64,000 nucleotides of DNA, taken from contig NZ_JAHESD010000011.1 of the NCBI RefSeq assembly GCF_018598585.1, positions 1-64,000 of the forward strand. Reading direction: 5' to 3'. The translations under genes were made by a program, and so were the position numbers. Shown piece by piece: positions 34,524-42,191 of the stretch. Numbering within the stretch: position 1 is the stretch's first letter; each line of letters starts with the position of its first letter. The notes beneath the pieces are model-generated. The model did not search any database. It had not been told where the DNA came from and was given only the letters and a program-made list of their open reading frames with translations. The DNA is from Chryseosolibacter indicum. GTDB taxonomy: Bacteria > Bacteroidota > Bacteroidia > Cytophagales > Cyclobacteriaceae.

Positions 34524-35437
34524 CGACAACTACAACCAGACAAAGCTCTTTTATAGGAGGAGTTTTAATTTGTTTACTCGGTGCTGTATGCTTTTCCACC
34601 AAAGCAATTCTGGTTAAGCTTGCTTACCGCGAGACATCAGTAGATGCAGTAACATTACTTGCACTGCGCATGCTTTTCTCATTACCATTCTTTATTATTT
34701 CTGCTATTGCCTCATCGCGTAAAGCAGATAATGTGAAATTTACAATATCACAGTGGGCATATGTTGCTTTGATTGGATGCCTTGGATACTACATCAGTAG
34801 TTTGCTTGACTTTCTGGGACTTCAGTATATCTCTGCGGGTATAGAAAGGCTTGTTCTTTTTATCTATCCTACCTTAGTATTGTTAATGTCAGCACTAATC
34901 TTCAAGGAAAAGATAAAGACAAAACAGTGGGTCGCGGTGCTGATTACTTACATTGGTCTTTCAATTGCTTTTCTTGGGGAGATAACTTTTCAAGGAACAC
35001 ATGATCGTGATTTCTATATCGGTTCCCTGCTCATCTTTGCCTGTGCTATTACCTATGCGATGTACATTGTAGGCAGTGGCAGAATTATACCGCAGGTAGG
35101 TGCTGCCAAGTTTAACAGCTATGCAATGAGCTTTGCCTGTGCTGGTGTGCTTATTCATTTCTTCATCACGAGTAAGGAGTCATTAATAGGGCTTGAAACA
35201 GATGCCTACTTATACGGATTTGTAATGGCGGTACTTTCTACTGTAATACCTTCTTATTTGGTAGCGGAAGGAATTAAACGAATTGGATCTGACAATGCTG
35301 CCATTGTTGGTAGTGTTGGTCCGGTATCGACCATTCTTCAGGCTTATATTTTTCTGCAGGAGCCTGTGTTTGCATTGCAGATAGCAGGAACGATACTGGT
35401 GCTTATTGGCGTGCTGCTTATTGGAAAGAAAAAGTGA
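34520..35437 (+). CDS. EamA/DMT family transporter
   Basis: 305 residues with ten predicted transmembrane helices in two EamA halves (GGVLICLLGAVCFSTKAILVKLAYR; GSLLIFACAITYAMYIVGSG). Likely exports a small metabolite or amino-acid derivative across the inner membrane. The ATGA overlap with the aminotransferase gene suggests that it handles that enzyme's substrate or product, which is inference. Confidence 0.88.
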   Translation: MTTTTTRQSSFIGGVLICLLGAVCFSTKAILVKLAYRETSVDAVTLLALRMLFSLPFFIISAIASSRKADNVKFTISQWAYVALIGCLGYYISSLLDFLGLQYISAGIERLVLFIYPTLVLLMSALIFKEKIKTKQWVAVLITYIGLSIAFLGEITFQGTHDRDFYIGSLLIFACAITYAMYIVGSGRIIPQVGAAKFNSYAMSFACAGVLIHFFITSKESLIGLETDAYLYGFVMAVLSTVIPSYLVAEGIKRIGSDNAAIVGSVGPVSTILQAYIFLQEPVFALQIAGTILVLIGVLLIGKKK

Positions 35438-35498
35438 CGCAACCTTACTCCATTTATTCGTAACTTGATGTAGAAAACAAGTCCCTTACATTTACTGT

Positions 35499-36167
35499 AT
35501 GATCAAAAGCTTTTATATACGAACTGCATTGGGCTGTATTTTTTTATTCAGCTCGCTCGTTGTGCTTGGGCAGAACAAGCATTACACGTGGGTGTTTCTC
35601 AATAAGAATCTGCAAGCTGATACGTTATCTAAAGAAGAGACCTCGAAACTAATGGAAGGCCACATGGCAAACATTAACAGACTTGCCAGTGAAGGGAAGC
35701 TTCTTGCTGCAGGACCGTTTGACGGTGGCGGCGGAATTTTTGTGCTTAACACAACAAGCACAGAAGAAGCGAAGACGTGGCTTAGTAGTGACCCGGGTAT
35801 AAAAGCAAAGCGATGGCAGGTTGAGTTGTATGATTATCAGCCGCGGGTTGGTGCGATGTGTAAAGTAACAGAGCCGTATGAGATGGTTTCGTATAATTTT
35901 TACAGGTTCGATGCCATTATCAGTAAGTCGACAGCAAGTACATTTCCTCAGATTATACGAAAGCATAATGACTTTATTAAAGAATTGGTAAAGACCGGTA
36001 ATGTGATAACGGAAGGGATATTTGGCGACAATGATGGAGGCATCTTAATTATGAAGGGCGATGTTGATCTGTTTGTATTGCAGTCAGACCCCGGTGTACA
36101 AGAAGGTTTGCTGGAATTAACAGCGAAGAAACTTTATATAGCAAAGGGAAGTTTTTGTGAGAAGTAG
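35499..36167 (+). CDS. exported protein with two YCII-like domains
   Basis: 222 residues with a signal peptide (MIKSFYIRTALGCIFLFSSLVVLGQ). The first YCII-type ferredoxin-fold domain spans about 27-115 (EGHMANINRLASEGKLLAAGPFDGGGGIFVLNT...AKTWLSSDPGIKA); a second, more diverged one spans 120-215 (KHNDFIKELVKTGNVITEGIFGDNDGGILIM...VLQSDPGVQEG). YCII proteins are usually cytoplasmic and single-domain, so an exported tandem is uncommon. Function unknown. Confidence 0.78.
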   Translation: MIKSFYIRTALGCIFLFSSLVVLGQNKHYTWVFLNKNLQADTLSKEETSKLMEGHMANINRLASEGKLLAAGPFDGGGGIFVLNTTSTEEAKTWLSSDPGIKAKRWQVELYDYQPRVGAMCKVTEPYEMVSYNFYRFDAIISKSTASTFPQIIRKHNDFIKELVKTGNVITEGIFGDNDGGILIMKGDVDLFVLQSDPGVQEGLLELTAKKLYIAKGSFCEK

Positions 36168-36269
36168 GGAGTATAAACTGACCAGATACATCAGGACCAT
36201 TTTTGCAAATTGGATCAGCCTTCTCCTACACTTGTGGAAAAAAGAAAACTGAAAAGCATAAAAATTATT

Positions 36270-36277
36270 TATCTTTG
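36270..36277 (+). promoter_or_regulatory. -7 box of the toxin-antitoxin pair
   Basis: TATCTTTG fits TAnnTTTG and lies 24 bases before the antitoxin ATG. No TTG at the usual spacing. Confidence 0.4.
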
Positions 36278-36301
36278 GAATAGAGCACACAAGGCATTAT
36301 T

Positions 36302-36547
36302 ATGGATATCTCAGTAAAGAAAATAGAACTGATTGAATGGCTGGCAAGATTGCAAGATGAGTCGTTGATTGAAAAAATTGAAATGTTAAGGAAGGGTTCC
36401 ATTAAAGATATTTATGAGCAAAGGATACCCAAAACAATTGAAGACCTGGAAGAAAAATTGGACCGATCGGAACAGAATATAAAAACAGGGAAGGTCTTTT
36501 CACAAGAAGACGCAGAATCATTCTTTAAAACGAAATTTGGGAAGTGA
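36302..36547 (+). CDS. type II antitoxin-like protein
   Basis: 81 residues, all helical and charged: MDISVKKIELIEWLARLQDESLIEKIEML, then a linker and LEEKLDRSEQNIKTGKVFSQEDAESFFKTKF. This layout is common in Bacteroidota antitoxins placed before RelE/ParE toxins: an N-terminal dimer/DNA part and a C-terminal helix that wraps the toxin. Its TGA stop overlaps the GTG start of the toxin frame (GTGA), the usual coupling. Since the toxin is frameshifted, the antitoxin may be an orphan. Confidence 0.75.
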   Translation: MDISVKKIELIEWLARLQDESLIEKIEMLRKGSIKDIYEQRIPKTIEDLEEKLDRSEQNIKTGKVFSQEDAESFFKTKFGK

Positions 36548-36821
36548 AAAAGGTTCGTGTTGTTTGGTCAACAGAGGCATTAGTTGATCTCGAATTTATT
36601 TATGATTTCTTAGTAGAACATTCTCAACCAGCCGCACGAAATATAGTTGAAAAATCCTGTCAAGAGTAAGACAAATAGAATCGTTCCCTGAATCAGGTCC
36701 GATACAACCAACATTAAAAAATAGAAATAAAGTATATCGTTATCTAGTTGAAGGAAATTACAAAATCATCTATAGCATTGTAGATCAGTTCGCCTATATC
36801 GAAACAGTTTTTGATACGTGA
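36544..36821 (+). pseudogene. RelE/ParE-type toxin with a one-base frameshift
   Basis: From GTG 36544 the frame reads KKVRVVWSTEALVDLEFIYDFLVEHSQPAARNIVEK and stops at 36667. Adding one A in the A-run 36650-36654 restores a complete RelE/ParE toxin: ILSRVRQIESFPESGP, then KVYRYLVEGNYKIIYSIVD and AYIETVFDT before TGA 36819-36821. The lost base, rather than a degraded sequence, suggests a recent loss, an assembly error in a homopolymer, or slippage. The rebuilt length is about 92 residues, normal. Confidence 0.85.
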
Positions 36822-36945
36822 TATGATCCAGATAAGTTAAAAGTATAATTTAACACTTCCTTGTCACCGGCATGAAATAAAGAACTTATCCTTTGATTTG
36901 CACTGGTTGGATTGCCTGAAAAGCTCTACCTAAAGGTGCAATCAT

Positions 36946-37557
36946 TTACCCTTCAGTAGTGGCTAGTGAGCTTTGGTTATCGATGGTGTAGGACGACTCG
37001 AGGTTGAACTCTTTGAAAACTTGCCAGATTCTACCGGTGTGTTTAAGAAGCGCAAGACGATCGGCAATGAATTCTGCTTTGAAGTCTTTCTTCTCAAATT
37101 CCTCCCAAGCGTTTTTAAAATTAGGCTTCTTCAGGTCGCGAAAAGCCAACGTAAGATGAGGATGAAATGCCTGCTCCTTATAATTAGCATTGAAGATATT
37201 AAACTCCTTCTTACAAAAGCGTTGAATTGCTTTTTGAATTACCTCTAATGCTTCACTCTTAACAACTTCAATAAAAATCACTCGCGGAGGAAAGGCGGAA
37301 AAGTTATCGAGACAAACTTTTATTGGATCAAAACTCTTTGTAAACGTCTCTAACTTTTGAACCAGCTCGTTTTCCTTTGCCTCCTTCCAGCGAAAGGGCA
37401 TGTGCAATGTAATATGCGGTGGTGAGTTTAATGAAGCTTTACTGTTATAGTGCTCCTTAAAATGGTTTTTATACTCCAGGGCCTGATCGTATATAGGCTT
37501 AGGAGGTATCAGAGCAATAAAATAAAGCTTTGTCTTCTCGTCACTTTTTACCTGCAT
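36946..37557 (-). CDS. 2'-5' RNA ligase family protein (2H phosphoesterase)
   Basis: 203 residues. Two HxT/S motifs of the 2H phosphoesterase superfamily: PPHITLHMPF near 43-52 and FHPHLTLAFRD near 150-160. Such proteins hydrolyse or ligate 2'-5' or cyclic phosphodiesters in RNA or nucleotides. It is the last gene of a tightly packed minus-strand module and overlaps the SDR gene by 10 bases. Confidence 0.85.
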   Translation of the reverse strand: MQVKSDEKTKLYFIALIPPKPIYDQALEYKNHFKEHYNSKASLNSPPHITLHMPFRWKEAKENELVQKLETFTKSFDPIKVCLDNFSAFPPRVIFIEVVKSEALEVIQKAIQRFCKKEFNIFNANYKEQAFHPHLTLAFRDLKKPNFKNAWEEFEKKDFKAEFIADRLALLKHTGRIWQVFKEFNLESSYTIDNQSSLATTEG

Positions 37558-38456
37558 AAATTCTCAAGTGCGGCTTTTACATCCTTAAATTCGAAAACAA
37601 AACCCGCTTCTAATAATCTTTTTGGAAAAACTTTACGGCTTTTCAATATTAATTCCGTTTCCGTTCCTATAAAAACTGCACCAACTTCTAACAACCATTT
37701 TGGTGCCCCTAATCCTACAGATATCTTCATCGATTTTCGAAGGGTATGCATAAATACGTTATTAATAACAGGGATGGGTGCTGCTATATTATAAGTACCT
37801 TTCAGGCTGGGATTATTAATCAGGAATTCTATAGCTCTGCAAAAGTCCCATTCATGCACCCAACTAAAATATTGTTCGCCGTCTCCTTGTTTACCACCCA
37901 AGCGAAGCTTAACTAACTTAATCAGCGGATTCAGAGCTCCTCCGGATTTACCAAGCACAATAGATGTTCTTATGATAATTTTTCTGGTTGACGGGAGAGT
38001 AAATTTGTTGAAGGATGCCTCCCATTGTTTACAAACATCCATGCTAAAGTTGTTACCAATCTCTTTGCTATCTTCAGTTCTGAATGACAAGTGTGAAGCT
38101 TCATAAATTGTAGTAGACGAGGAATTTATCCAAAGTTTTGGTGGTTGCTTGCAGCTTAGAATGGCTTCTCCTAAAATGTTGGTTGAGTTTAACCTTGAGT
38201 TATAGATAAGCTGTTTGTTTTCTTTTGTGTACCTGCAGTTTACGCTTTTACCAGCCAGGTTGATTAATACATCAGCATCTTCCAGCTCATTCTTCCAATC
38301 ACCCAAAGTCTCACCGTCCCAATATTTCCAAAGTACATTTACCTTAGAAGGTAATCTGCTTCTTGATAACAAAACGATATTGCACTTATTCCTAAAATAA
38401 TCTGTGAGTACAGTACCAAGAAAACCACTTGCTCCTGCTACTACAATTTTATGCAT
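37548..38456 (-). CDS. TIGR01777 family SDR oxidoreductase / epimerase
   Basis: 302 residues. Rossmann NAD(P)-binding start KIVVAGASGFLGTVL, DVLINLAGKSVNCRYT, SSTTIYE and the C-terminal DUF1731-like segment (FMHTLRKSMKISVGLGAPKWLLEVGAVFIGTETELILKSRKVFPKRLLEAGFVFEF is its region 240-295). Members are annotated as YfcH/SulA-like, with unknown substrate. Overlaps both neighbours by 8-10 bases, so it is in an operon. Confidence 0.88.
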   Translation of the reverse strand: MHKIVVAGASGFLGTVLTDYFRNKCNIVLLSRSRLPSKVNVLWKYWDGETLGDWKNELEDADVLINLAGKSVNCRYTKENKQLIYNSRLNSTNILGEAILSCKQPPKLWINSSSTTIYEASHLSFRTEDSKEIGNNFSMDVCKQWEASFNKFTLPSTRKIIIRTSIVLGKSGGALNPLIKLVKLRLGGKQGDGEQYFSWVHEWDFCRAIEFLINNPSLKGTYNIAAPIPVINNVFMHTLRKSMKISVGLGAPKWLLEVGAVFIGTETELILKSRKVFPKRLLEAGFVFEFKDVKAALENLCR

Positions 38457-38934
38457 ACATTAAGAGTTTAGGTATAGTTTCACTTTCAGCGATGGCTTTT
38501 ATTAAAGCATTTCTCCTGGTAAGCAAACTCTTCATATATTTCCTGAGGATAACCCAATTGAAAAGCGCTCCTATAAAGCCAAAAGGGACTGTATAAACAA
38601 ACTCATCGATCAGCAATGTTCTTCCGTTATCACTCTTAAGCTTATGAACATGTTCCATGGTTTTAAATGCGCCCTTTAGCATTACATCTTTAAAGTAAAA
38701 TGGTCTTTCCATTTCTGTAATTGCTACGGTAAGGTGTTGTCTGATCATAAAGTGAGTCGCTTCCCATGTTACAAACTCTCCTTTTTCTATTAGTCCTGTT
38801 GTGCGGCCATCAATTGCTATTTCATTTGTTTGTTTTGTTGAGAGTTGATGAAGTTCAATACTTCTAGACAGGTCAAAACAAATTTCTATTGGAGCACGAA
38901 TTTCTGTTTCGAGTGATATGACAGTCTCGTTCAT
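38449..38934 (-). CDS. SRPBCC family protein
   Basis: 161 residues with a START/Bet v1-like pattern: ISLETEIRAPIEICFDLSRSIELHQ at the start, then GEFVTWEATHF, MERPFYFKDVMLKGAFKTMEHVH and a C-terminal helix (LRKYMKSLLTRRNALIKAIA). Hydrophobic ligand-binding fold; ligand unknown. The pair with TIGR01777 SDR proteins is frequent in Bacteroidota. Confidence 0.82.
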   Translation of the reverse strand: MNETVISLETEIRAPIEICFDLSRSIELHQLSTKQTNEIAIDGRTTGLIEKGEFVTWEATHFMIRQHLTVAITEMERPFYFKDVMLKGAFKTMEHVHKLKSDNGRTLLIDEFVYTVPFGFIGALFNWVILRKYMKSLLTRRNALIKAIAESETIPKLLMYA

Positions 38935-38939
38935 AAGAC

Positions 38940-39329
38940 TTAAAAGCTGATGTGAGGCAAAAACCGATTACTGTCTTTCTTAGCTATGAAAACACACCTC
39001 CACGAAACAACATAATAATATACAGCAAGAGCCCACGATGGCAAAAATAGAAGCACATTAGTTGGAGACACGATGTGTATGAAGCTTGTAACAACGTAAA
39101 GTAGGATAAGATATGTTATTGCTGCGATGAGATGCGTGCGCTTTCTCTTCCATTGATTTGTTCGAAAGCTTACTGAAATAATTGAACTCAGCATTTGCCA
39201 TATTCCGATAAACAATTGTAAAAAAATCACGGCGCCAAAAGGCCAGTCGTTATCACCAATTGAAATTAACCCAATTCCAATACAGGCTAATAAGATGAGG
39301 GTTTGACCAACGACATCAATGTATTTCAT
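38940..39329 (-). CDS. four-helix membrane protein
   Basis: 129 residues with four predicted transmembrane helices (QTLILLACIGIGLISIG; GAVIFLQLFIGIWQMLSSII; LIAAITYLILLYVVTSFI; VLLFLPSWALAVYYYVVSW). Starts at ATG 39329, just after a palindrome related to that before the GbsR gene. No family recognised. First gene after the regulator in the module. Confidence 0.65.
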   Translation of the reverse strand: MKYIDVVGQTLILLACIGIGLISIGDNDWPFGAVIFLQLFIGIWQMLSSIISVSFRTNQWKRKRTHLIAAITYLILLYVVTSFIHIVSPTNVLLFLPSWALAVYYYVVSWRCVFIAKKDSNRFLPHISF

Positions 39330-39347
39330 AATACAATATATTTAGAA

Positions 39348-39367
39348 GTTTCAATAAATTGTGAAAG
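39348..39367 (-). promoter_or_regulatory. candidate GbsR operator 2
   Basis: GTTTCAATAAATTGTGAAAG agrees at 15 of 20 positions with the palindrome before the regulator gene (CTTTCAATAGTTATTGAAAG) and keeps its outer half-sites TTTCAATA and GAAAG. It lies 19 bases before the membrane protein gene. Confidence 0.45.
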
Positions 39368-39384
39368 TATAGACCAAAAAAATA

Positions 39385-39888
39385 TTACTTCATCAGTTTC
39401 AAAAGATTATTCCAAAACCAGCTTTCTTCCGCCTTGATAAACGTCTCTAACAAACCATCTGACTTCTCGGCAAAGTTTTTCAATTCCTTAACCACCTTTT
39501 TAAATTCCTTAGCCTCTTCTGTTCCGTCCGCCTGTACGTCATTTACCTCACGAAGTACTTTTAGAATGGGCTCCAGCTCACGCTTTCTTCTTTCTTTTGC
39601 AACCTGGCGAGCCAGAGCCCATATATCCTTTTCAGACTTAAAGTATTCCTTTCTCTCTCCTGCAATGGATATTCTTGATATTATGCCCCAATCGAGTAAG
39701 GCCCTAATGTTCATATTAGCATTACCCCGGGAAATAGAAAGCTCATCCATAATATCTTCAGTAGACAAAGGTTTAGGAGATATCATTAATAAAGCATGGA
39801 TTTGTGCCATGGTTTTATTTAAACCCCAGCTATATCCGAGATTGCCCCATGCTTGTATTAATTCTTCTTTTGCCTCTGTGTACTTCAT
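39385..39888 (-). CDS. GbsR/MarR family transcriptional regulator
   Basis: 167 residues. Winged helix: NKTMAQIHALLMISPKPLSTEDIMDELSISRGNANMNIRALLDWGIISRI with wing AGERKEYFKSEKDIW, then a helical C-terminal dimer region. GbsR proteins act mainly as repressors of envelope or osmotic-stress genes. It is first in the module 39888-36946 on minus. Its own promoter is overlapped by a perfect palindrome, so it is probably autoregulated. Confidence 0.9.
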   Translation of the reverse strand: MKYTEAKEELIQAWGNLGYSWGLNKTMAQIHALLMISPKPLSTEDIMDELSISRGNANMNIRALLDWGIISRISIAGERKEYFKSEKDIWALARQVAKERRKRELEPILKVLREVNDVQADGTEEAKEFKKVVKELKNFAEKSDGLLETFIKAEESWFWNNLLKLMK

Positions 39889-39896
39889 ATACGCAT

Positions 39897-39925
39897 CAAA
39901 GATAATAATGTTTCTAAACTTTCAA
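39897..39925 (-). promoter_or_regulatory. promoter of the GbsR-like gene
   Basis: On minus: TTG (39925-39923), 18 bases, TATCTTTG (39904-39897), near the consensus spacing of 19. The box ends 8 bases before the ATG, so the leader would be only a few bases. Confidence 0.6.
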
Positions 39926-39941
39926 TAGTTATTGAAAGTTT
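39916..39941. promoter_or_regulatory. perfect palindrome, candidate GbsR operator 1
   Basis: AAACTTTCAATA (39916-39927), 2-base GT spacer, TATTGAAAGTTT (39930-39941): a perfect 12-bp inverted repeat. It contains the TTG of the -33 element of the regulator promoter, where bound protein would block RNA polymerase. It may also act as a weak terminator of the peptidase gene ending at 39951. Confidence 0.6.
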
Positions 39942-39950
39942 TTTTAGTCC

Positions 39951-42122
39951 TTAAAGGTTCGCCATCACATACTCGATCATTTTGGTATACAGGTGATGCC
40001 TTGTTTTACCACCTGGAATACTATGGTTTTTGTCAGGATAATAGAATGAATCGAACTGCTTTCCTGCATTGATCAACGCCTCCTGAAATACCACAGAATT
40101 CTGAAAATGCACATTGTCATCTGCTGTTCCATGAATCAATAAGAATTTACCTTGTAAGTCACCAGCAAAAGTTAAAGGTGAGTTTTGATCGTAACCATCG
40201 GCATTCAATTGCGGCGTCTGTAAATATCTTTCTGTATAGATGGAATCGTAAAATCTCCAGTTTGTAACCGGAGCCACGGCAATACCCATCTTAAATACAC
40301 CGCCTCCTTTAGTCATTGCCAATGATGACATATAACCGCCATAACTCCATCCCCACACCCCCATTCTACTTTCATCGATATAAGATAAGGAGCCGAGATA
40401 TTTAGCGGTTGTAATAATATCTTCAAGCTCATATTTGCCATTTTGCTTATAAGTAACTTTCTTGAAAGCCTCGCCTCTTGCCCCAGTACCACGTGAGTCT
40501 ACTATTGCTACAATGTATCCCTTTTGCGTTAGCATTTGATGGAAGTAAAAATGACTTCCTCCCCAGCTATTGGTTACATTTTGTGAGTTAGGGCCACTGT
40601 ATTGGTAAATAAGAACAGGATATTGTTTTGTGGAATCAAAGTTCGCAGGTTTAAGCATTAGTCCGTTTAAAACAGAGCCATCAGATGCTTTTACAGTATA
40701 AAAACTTTTAGGTGAAAGGCCATACTCTTTTATTGCCGAGGTCAGGCTCTCATTTTTCTCAAGAACCTTAACTAATGTGTTTCCTTTGCTTCGGTACAAA
40801 GTGGCAACTGAAGGCTGCGAAGCAGAAGTATGATGATCAATATAGAATTGGAAATCTTTACTCATATTAATAGCATGGCTTCCCTGGTTCTTGGTTAACC
40901 TCTGCTTCTTTTTGCCATCAAAAGAAATTGAATATAAATGTCTTTCCAGGGGAGAAACTTCTGTTGATGAGTAGTAAAACAATTTTGCTTTTTCATCATA
41001 CCCTAGAAACTCATATACTTCAAACGCACCTTTGGTTACCTGCTTTACTAAACCACCTGCCATTGAATACAAATAGAGGTGCTTATATCCATCGCGTTCG
41101 CTTGAGTGAATGAAGTGTTTTCCATCCTTTAGATAAGTAAGATCATCAATAAATTCCAGGTCTACATATGCATCTTCCCTTTCAGTAAGCACGATTGATG
41201 ACTTTCCTGTGTTTGCATTGGTGTGTATAAGATCGAGTTGATTCTGCAGCCGATTTAATTTTCTTATTGATAAAGTATTAGGGTCGTTAGTCCATTTGAC
41301 CCGGGGAATATAGAAGTCCTTATCAGTTCCAAGATCAGCTTTAACTTTAGCGTTGGTTGTGATGTCGGTAATCCAGATTTCTACAGTTGAATTTGTCTCA
41401 CCTGCCTTAGGATATTTGAATTTATAATCTTCTGGATACAACTGTCCCTTATTCCACCTTTGTAGATTATATTCCTTTACTGCAGACTCATCAAACCTGT
41501 AGTACGCCAGCTTCTTGCTGTCTGGCGACCAATAAAAACCGGTGACAAAACCAAATTCTTCCTCATAAACCCAGTCGGTACTTCCATTGATAATTGCATT
41601 AAATTTCCCGTCGTCAGTTACCTGGGATTCTTTCATGCTTGCCAAGTCAACATAGAAAAGGTTGTTATCACGAACGAATGCCACCTTGGCACCATCAGGA
41701 GAGAGGGTGGCATAAGATTGTCTTCCTGTTGAAGAAAGTTTTTTTACGGTCTTATTTGTAAGATCATAAACATAATATTCGCCTGTATAAGACCGTCTGT
41801 AAATCGGCTTTGAATCAGTAAGAATTACAATTTTTTTCTCGTCTGCGCTAAGGCTATAATCTTCTATTTCAATTTTTGGATTTAATGTAGTTCCGTCTAC
41901 CAGCGTTTCTACTGCCTGACCAGAAGTAATATCATATTTTATTACTTTGTTATCTGCCAGTGCTGAGTAGAATTTGCCATCATTCATCCAGTTAATTCCG
42001 GTTACTGTTTTCTGATAGAATGTTGGTTTTGTGGTGAAGTCATCTACTGTAATTTGTTTTTGGGCCGATGCCGTTAAAACAAAAAACAGGGAAACCATTA
42101 AACTAGTTATTAATTTTTTCAT
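39951..42122 (-). CDS. dipeptidyl peptidase IV (S9B)
   Basis: 723 residues from the ATG at 42122 (MKKLITSLMVSLFFVLTASAQ signal); an in-frame ATG nine codons upstream is less likely. N-terminal beta-propeller (DPPIV_N) to about residue 470, then alpha/beta hydrolase with Ser in GWSYGGYMS, Asp in LIHGTADDNVHFQN and His in DKNHSIPGG. EEFGFVTGFYWS carries the double glutamate that binds the substrate N-terminus. Periplasmic; removes X-Pro dipeptides. Confidence 0.94.
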   Translation of the reverse strand: MKKLITSLMVSLFFVLTASAQKQITVDDFTTKPTFYQKTVTGINWMNDGKFYSALADNKVIKYDITSGQAVETLVDGTTLNPKIEIEDYSLSADEKKIVILTDSKPIYRRSYTGEYYVYDLTNKTVKKLSSTGRQSYATLSPDGAKVAFVRDNNLFYVDLASMKESQVTDDGKFNAIINGSTDWVYEEEFGFVTGFYWSPDSKKLAYYRFDESAVKEYNLQRWNKGQLYPEDYKFKYPKAGETNSTVEIWITDITTNAKVKADLGTDKDFYIPRVKWTNDPNTLSIRKLNRLQNQLDLIHTNANTGKSSIVLTEREDAYVDLEFIDDLTYLKDGKHFIHSSERDGYKHLYLYSMAGGLVKQVTKGAFEVYEFLGYDEKAKLFYYSSTEVSPLERHLYSISFDGKKKQRLTKNQGSHAINMSKDFQFYIDHHTSASQPSVATLYRSKGNTLVKVLEKNESLTSAIKEYGLSPKSFYTVKASDGSVLNGLMLKPANFDSTKQYPVLIYQYSGPNSQNVTNSWGGSHFYFHQMLTQKGYIVAIVDSRGTGARGEAFKKVTYKQNGKYELEDIITTAKYLGSLSYIDESRMGVWGWSYGGYMSSLAMTKGGGVFKMGIAVAPVTNWRFYDSIYTERYLQTPQLNADGYDQNSPLTFAGDLQGKFLLIHGTADDNVHFQNSVVFQEALINAGKQFDSFYYPDKNHSIPGGKTRHHLYTKMIEYVMANL

Positions 42123-42191
42123 GAAGATCAGGTTAATGAATTGGCGCAATTTTTACAATATTGGCGAATATTCAAAAGTAAATTAGTAGCA

